NCBI GenBank assembly: GCA_937888775.1
Contig: CALAQT010000433.1
Span: 1-31,576 of the forward strand
DNA length: 31,576 nt
Reading direction: 5' to 3'
Source: an uncultured Actinomycetes bacterium
Lineage (GTDB): Bacteria; Actinomycetota; Thermoleophilia; Solirubrobacterales; Solirubrobacteraceae
Shown here piece by piece: positions 27,882 to 31,576 of this stretch (its first letter is position 1; the number at the start of each line of letters is the position of its first letter). A program made the translations under genes and the position numbers. The notes beneath the pieces are model-generated. The model saw only the letters and a program-made list of their open reading frames with translations. It had not been told where the DNA came from and made no database searches.

Positions 27882-29168
27882 TTAACGCCCGATGCCCTCG
27901 TAGACGAAGCCGGCGGCCGTGACCGAGTCGCGGTGCAGGAAGTTACGCCCGTCGACGACCAGGCGGCCGGTCATCCGCCGCGCCGCCTCCTGCCAGTCGA
28001 GCTGCTCGAACTCGGGCCATTCGGTGACGAGGATGCACGCATCCGCGCCGGTCAACGCATTCAGCGCCGAATCGGCGAACTCGACGCCGGTCATCAGCTT
28101 GCGTGCCTCGCGCTCAGCGACCGGGTCATACGCGCGCACCTTGGCCCCGTCGGCCTGTAGCCGCGCCGAGAGCACGAGCGAGGATGCCTCGCGCATGTCG
28201 TCGGTATTGGCCTTGAACGCAAGCCCCAGCAGCGCCACAGTGGTGCCGACCAGCGAGCCCAGATGCTTCTGCAGCTTGGAGATCACCCGCCGCTTCTGCA
28301 GCTCGTTGACCTCGATCACCGCCGTCAGCAGCTGGAAGTGATAGCCCGAGTTGCCGGCCAGCTGCTTGAGCGCGGAGACATCCTTGGGAAAGCACGATCC
28401 ACCGAATCCGATTCCCGGTCGTAGGAAATGAGTCCCGATCCGGCGATCCAGCCCCATCCCCCGCGCCACCTCCAGTACGTCGGCACCCGTCTCCTCGCAC
28501 ACGTTGGCGATCTCGTTGATGAACGAGATCTTGGTGGCCAGGAACGCATTGGCGGCAAGCTTGACCATCTCAGCGCTGGCGATGTCGGTGCGGACCAGCG
28601 GCGCCTGCAAGGGGGCGTAGAGCTCGACCACGGCGTCGCCGGCCCAGTCGCCGTCGTCGCCGACCACGACCCGGTCAGGTGCCATGAAGTCCTCCAGGGC
28701 GGACCCCTCCTTCAGGAACTCCGGGCAGGACACGTACCCAAAGCTCGATTTGCCCTGCGCGACTAAGATCCGCTTGATCACCGCGCCGGTCCCGACCGGG
28801 ACCGTCGATTTCATCACCAGCGCGTGGTGCTTGGACGCCGGCATCGCGCCGACCACGGCGTGGACCGCCGACAGGTCGGCATCCCCCGAATAGGTCGGGG
28901 GCGTCCCGACCGCTACGAACAGCAGCCGAGCGTGCTCGAGCGCGGGCGCCAAGTCGGTGGTGAAATGCAGCCGCTCGCGGTTGCGCGCGACTGACACGTC
29001 AAGCCCGGGCTCATAGATCGGGATCTCACCGCGCTTGAGCCCCTCGATCTTCTCCACGTCGACGTCGACGCACCACACCTCGTTGCCGAGTTGCGCAAAG
29101 CCCGCCGCGGTCACGAGACCGACGTATCCGGTGCCGATAACGGCGACTGTTTCGCGGTCTGAGGCCAT
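27882..29168 (-). CDS. ugd: UDP-glucose 6-dehydrogenase
   Basis: Oxidises UDP-glucose to UDP-glucuronate with NAD for surface polysaccharides. The 428-residue protein from the ATG at 29168 starts MASDRETVAVIGTGYVGLVT with the GxGxxG NAD motif. The central part has VMKSTVPVGTGAVIKRIL, SCPEFLKEGSALEDFMAPDR, VKLAANAFLATKISFINEIA and the catalytic cysteine in GIGFGGSCFPKDVSAL. The C-terminal domain has LLGLAFKANTDDMREA and ends GRNFLHRDSV with a short tail. No Shine-Dalgarno is evident. A TACGCT box ends 10 nt upstream. Hairpins separate it from the LCP gene. Confidence 0.93.
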   Translation of the reverse strand: MASDRETVAVIGTGYVGLVTAAGFAQLGNEVWCVDVDVEKIEGLKRGEIPIYEPGLDVSVARNRERLHFTTDLAPALEHARLLFVAVGTPPTYSGDADLSAVHAVVGAMPASKHHALVMKSTVPVGTGAVIKRILVAQGKSSFGYVSCPEFLKEGSALEDFMAPDRVVVGDDGDWAGDAVVELYAPLQAPLVRTDIASAEMVKLAANAFLATKISFINEIANVCEETGADVLEVARGMGLDRRIGTHFLRPGIGFGGSCFPKDVSALKQLAGNSGYHFQLLTAVIEVNELQKRRVISKLQKHLGSLVGTTVALLGLAFKANTDDMREASSLVLSARLQADGAKVRAYDPVAEREARKLMTGVEFADSALNALTGADACILVTEWPEFEQLDWQEAARRMTGRLVVDGRNFLHRDSVTAAGFVYEGIGR

Positions 29169-29178
29169 CGAGCGCACG

Positions 29179-29184
29179 AGCGTA
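29179..29184 (-). promoter_or_regulatory. Candidate -10 element for ugd (TACGCT)
   Basis: TACGCT on the minus strand ends 10 nt before the ugd ATG. It matches the ftsE box exactly and overlaps the edge of the upstream hairpin. Confidence 0.3.
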
Positions 29185-29227
29185 GCGGGTCCCGGGACCC
29201 TGGCCCCGGGTCTGACCCGGGACCCGC
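29185..29227 (-). terminator. 12-bp-stem hairpin between LCP gene and ugd
   Basis: GCGGGTCCCGGG (29185-29196) is perfectly complementary to CCCGGGACCCGC (29216-29227), with a 19-nt loop. A second weaker inverted repeat (GGTTC / GAACC) lies at about 29242-29258. The element is downstream of the LCP stop and could terminate it, or act as an attenuator before ugd. Confidence 0.55.
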
Positions 29228-29298
29228 CCGCTCGGCCGCCGGGTTCGGGGCCTGAACCGGGCGCCGGCGGCCAGGCGAGGCCGGCGGTCGGCACGAGG

Positions 29299-30816
29299 TC
29301 AACGGGTGAGCGACGCGGCGATCCCGACCATCTGCTGGTTGCCGATGTCGCTCGTCAGCGTGTTCGAGATCCAGTACACGCCGTGCGGCGTCCGCCAGGC
29401 GACGTCGGTCAGCTTGCCGCCGTTGGTGAACAGCTCCAGCCGTTTGCCGTCGACGACCTTGAACGCAGCCGGTTTGGCCAGGATCGGCGGGTTGTGCCAG
29501 GTGGTGCCCTGGACACCGTAGTACTCACCGAGCGCCGCGTTGATCTCGATCGTCATCCGGTAGGCGATCTGCCGCCGGCCCTGCTGGTCGTGGATCGTGT
29601 AGGCGCGGGGATAGGAACCCGGGCTTGGGATCTCGACCGGGCAGTTGCCGGTGATCGTCAAGCAATACGAGGAGCCCGTCAGGATCAGCCGTGGGTAATA
29701 CACCGGCATCGGGACTCGGCTCAGCGCCGCGGTCTGGCTGTGGCCGTCCGGCACGTCGCCCGTCAGTCCGGCGGTCGGGATCCCGGCTGCGTGCTTCGGC
29801 GCCTTGCCCTTGGTGGACCCACCGGCGGACGCCGGCGCGGCCGGGGCGGCCATGGTAGGACGCATGAAGGCGCGGAACGCGGCCGCCTCGGCGGCCGGCT
29901 CGGAGGTCACGTAGCACGGCGTCTGTCCCGTCGCCGTCACCGGGCACGGCTGTAAGATCGCCGGGAACGCAATCTGCTTGATCGTATGCCCGGCCGAGAA
30001 CGCCACCAGGTCGAACAGGTTGATCAGGCCGTCCAGCGTGTGCAGGTTGTGGTCGGTCTCGGTGTAGGCGCCGAAGATCTTCAGCAGCTTGTCCCGATTG
30101 TTGATCAGGTTGGCCGCGCCGTACTGGTCCTTGGCCCAGCGGATGAAGTCCTGCTGGCGCGCGTTTCGCACCAGGTCCGAGTCGGTGTGGCGGAAGCGCA
30201 CGAACTGCAGTGCCTGAACCCCACACAGGTTCTGGTAGCCGGGCTGGATGTCGATGCTCGAGTAGTCGGTCAGCGCGGTGTTGTTGTAGTAGCGATGGTC
30301 CACGTCGGTGTAGACGCAGCCGATCGCGTCGACCAGCTTCTCGAAGCCGCCGAAATTGACGTCGATGATGTGGTTGACCCGCAGGCCGGGGAACACCTGG
30401 TTCTTGAGGACGTTGACCAACAGGTTGGGGCCGCCGTATGAATAGGCGGCGTTGAGCTTGGCGGTGCCGACACCCGGGATCTCCACCTGCAGGTCCCGCG
30501 GCACCGACATCAGGTTGATCGTCGAGGAGCTCCCGTTGAGGCGGACGAGCAACATCGTGTCGGTGTTGGCCGAGTTAAACGGAGTACCGGCCCGGTGATC
30601 AGAGCCTATGATCAACAGGGTCTGAGGATCTCCGGGGTTGGGGAGAGTGACCGCCGCGTGCGGGATCGCCACGCCAACGCTGATGTCATTGACCAGGTTC
30701 TTGAACTGCAGCAGGCCGGCGACGGCCGTGGTGGCGGCGGTCGCGCCAACCACGATCAGCGCGGCGAGCACGGCGCGCCACAGCGCGCCACGGCGCGAAT
30801 GAGGCATGAAGCTCAT
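29299..30816 (-). CDS. LytR-CpsA-Psr (LCP) family cell-envelope polymer ligase
   Basis: Attaches lipid-linked polymers such as teichoic acid, arabinogalactan or capsule to peptidoglycan. The 505-residue protein has one N-terminal membrane helix (about 15-32). The LCP domain has LLIIGSDHRAGTPFNSANTD, TMLLVRL, MSVPRDLQVEIPGVGTAKLN, AAYSYGGPNLLVNVLK, HIIDVNFGGFEKLVDAIGCV, VRFRHTDSDLVRNARQQDFI. A Pro/Ala/Gly/Lys-rich linker (around residues 325-345) leads to an unusual C-terminal domain of about 150 residues with several aromatics and a Cys pair (SSYCLTITGNC). The ATG at 30816 overlaps the M20 stop (ATGA) and follows GAGGGGGG. An ATG at 30807 is the alternative. Confidence 0.88.
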   Translation of the reverse strand: MSFMPHSRRGALWRAVLAALIVVGATAATTAVAGLLQFKNLVNDISVGVAIPHAAVTLPNPGDPQTLLIIGSDHRAGTPFNSANTDTMLLVRLNGSSSTINLMSVPRDLQVEIPGVGTAKLNAAYSYGGPNLLVNVLKNQVFPGLRVNHIIDVNFGGFEKLVDAIGCVYTDVDHRYYNNTALTDYSSIDIQPGYQNLCGVQALQFVRFRHTDSDLVRNARQQDFIRWAKDQYGAANLINNRDKLLKIFGAYTETDHNLHTLDGLINLFDLVAFSAGHTIKQIAFPAILQPCPVTATGQTPCYVTSEPAAEAAAFRAFMRPTMAAPAAPASAGGSTKGKAPKHAAGIPTAGLTGDVPDGHSQTAALSRVPMPVYYPRLILTGSSYCLTITGNCPVEIPSPGSYPRAYTIHDQQGRRQIAYRMTIEINAALGEYYGVQGTTWHNPPILAKPAAFKVVDGKRLELFTNGGKLTDVAWRTPHGVYWISNTLTSDIGNQQMVGIAASLTR

Positions 30817-31576
30817 CCGCCGAATCCCCCCTCGATCGACTTCAGGATGCCGCTGCGAGGGTCCTCGGCCTGCAGCCAGATCGGCAGCGAGCGGACGAAG
30901 TCGGCCAGCGCGCGCCGGTAGCGCGCCAGCGAGGAGATCGAGACCCATTCATCGGGGCCGTGGTGACCGGCGCCCGCCGGACCGAACTCCACCGCCGGGA
31001 TCCCGGCCTCGATGAACGACGCGGCGTCCGAGGCTCCATCGCGACCGACGCTCATCGTCTCCATGTCCGGCGTGCAGCGCGACACCGCCTCGCGCAGCGC
31101 GCGCACGAACGGATCCGAGCGCGGTACGGTCACCGGCGGGTGGATGAAGGTCCTCGTCACATCGATGGCGGCGATCGCCCGGACCTGGGCCAGGATGTCG
31201 CCGGGATCCTGGCCCGGCAGGTAACGGACGTCCACGGCCATCTCGCACTCGTCCGGAACCTTGTTGAGCGCGTCCCCGCCCTGGATTCGCCCAAGATTGA
31301 TCGACGGCCGGTCGAACATCTCCGAGGATTCGCGGCTGAAGGGCAGCGTCTCGATCGCCCGGAACACGTCGATCGCCTTCAGCACGGCATTGTCGCCGAG
31401 CCAGGGCGTCGAGCTGTGCGCGGCGCGTCCGTGGACCACGATCCGCATCGCCAAGACCCCCTTCGCCTCGACGCCGATGTGCAGGTCGGTGGGCTCGCCG
31501 GTGATCGCGAAGTCCCCGCCTAGCCCCAGCTTGACCACGGCGTCGGTGGAGCGCTCGTCGAGCTCCTCGGACTCCT
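30813..31576 (-). CDS. M20 family metallopeptidase (DapE/ArgE-like), N-terminus beyond window
   Basis: About 253 codons are visible and the frame is open to the right edge, so the N-terminal zinc-ligand region is outside. The visible part begins ESEELDERSTDAVVKLGL followed by ADFAITGEPTDL-like sequence (GGDFAITGEPTDLHIGVEAK). The dimerisation domain has RIVVHGRAAHSSTPWLGDNA. The return to the catalytic domain has GRDGASDAASFIEAGIPAVE, FGPAGAGHHGPDEWVSISSL. The last His, in HHGPDE, is the typical C-terminal zinc ligand. It could be a succinyl-diaminopimelate desuccinylase, acetylornithine deacetylase or another amidohydrolase. The stop overlaps the LCP start. Confidence 0.88.
   Translation of the reverse strand, partial: ESEELDERSTDAVVKLGLGGDFAITGEPTDLHIGVEAKGVLAMRIVVHGRAAHSSTPWLGDNAVLKAIDVFRAIETLPFSRESSEMFDRPSINLGRIQGGDALNKVPDECEMAVDVRYLPGQDPGDILAQVRAIAAIDVTRTFIHPPVTVPRSDPFVRALREAVSRCTPDMETMSVGRDGASDAASFIEAGIPAVEFGPAGAGHHGPDEWVSISSLARYRRALADFVRSLPIWLQAEDPRSGILKSIEGGFGG

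Overview
The window is about 31.6 kb of GC-rich bacterial chromosome, packed with housekeeping genes. The gene set points to a high-GC actinobacterium. My best guess is the class Thermoleophilia (Solirubrobacterales-like), judged from protein style and gene order rather than from any search. I see no rRNA, tRNA, CRISPR array, insertion sequence or prophage.

Left part (1-5.2 kb, minus strand): ftsE, ftsX, a ctpA-type S41 protease, rnr (RNase R) and smpB (cut by the left edge) form a tight run for divisome/peptidoglycan control and RNA quality control. Divergent from it (5.4-8.4 kb, plus strand) are an M16 metalloprotease, a PBP4-like D-Ala-D-Ala carboxypeptidase that seems to start at CTG, and a small degenerate nucleotidyltransferase-like protein. 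Next come nadC-nadA (minus), a secreted protein with two cupredoxin domains (plus), and an Orn/Lys/Arg-type decarboxylase overlapping prfB (minus).

Middle part (13-21 kb): prfB (RF2) carries the classical CTT TGA C programmed +1 frameshift site. Malate synthase A follows, then a small PPOX flavoprotein gene on the plus strand with no normal start codon, secA, hpf, and a CtaG-type copper/oxidase assembly membrane protein. The order hpf-secA-(insert)-prfB-(insert)-ftsE-ftsX-ctpA-rnr-smpB looks like a common bacterial cluster split by inserted genes.

Right part (21-31.6 kb, almost all minus strand): an M20 peptidase (cut by the right edge), an LCP-family cell-wall polymer ligase, UDP-glucose dehydrogenase, a mannose-1-phosphate guanylyltransferase-like enzyme and a PGI/PMI sugar isomerase make a surface-polysaccharide and sugar-nucleotide block. 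Then come a MerR regulator, ahcY, a second AhcY-like protein, and a ROK glucokinase. The second AhcY belongs to the short archaeal/Thermotoga-type branch and has replaced the catalytic Lys and Asp.

The most unusual structures are short tandem repeats at gene borders: ten and a half copies of a 15-bp unit upstream of glk, three copies of a 33-bp unit just upstream of secA, and a 15-bp duplication of the secA stop-codon region. The best candidate for undescribed biology is the pair of adjacent AhcY homologues with a MerR regulator. Several starts are preceded at 6-11 nt by a TANNNT box and lack a clear Shine-Dalgarno sequence, which suggests leaderless or nearly leaderless transcripts.
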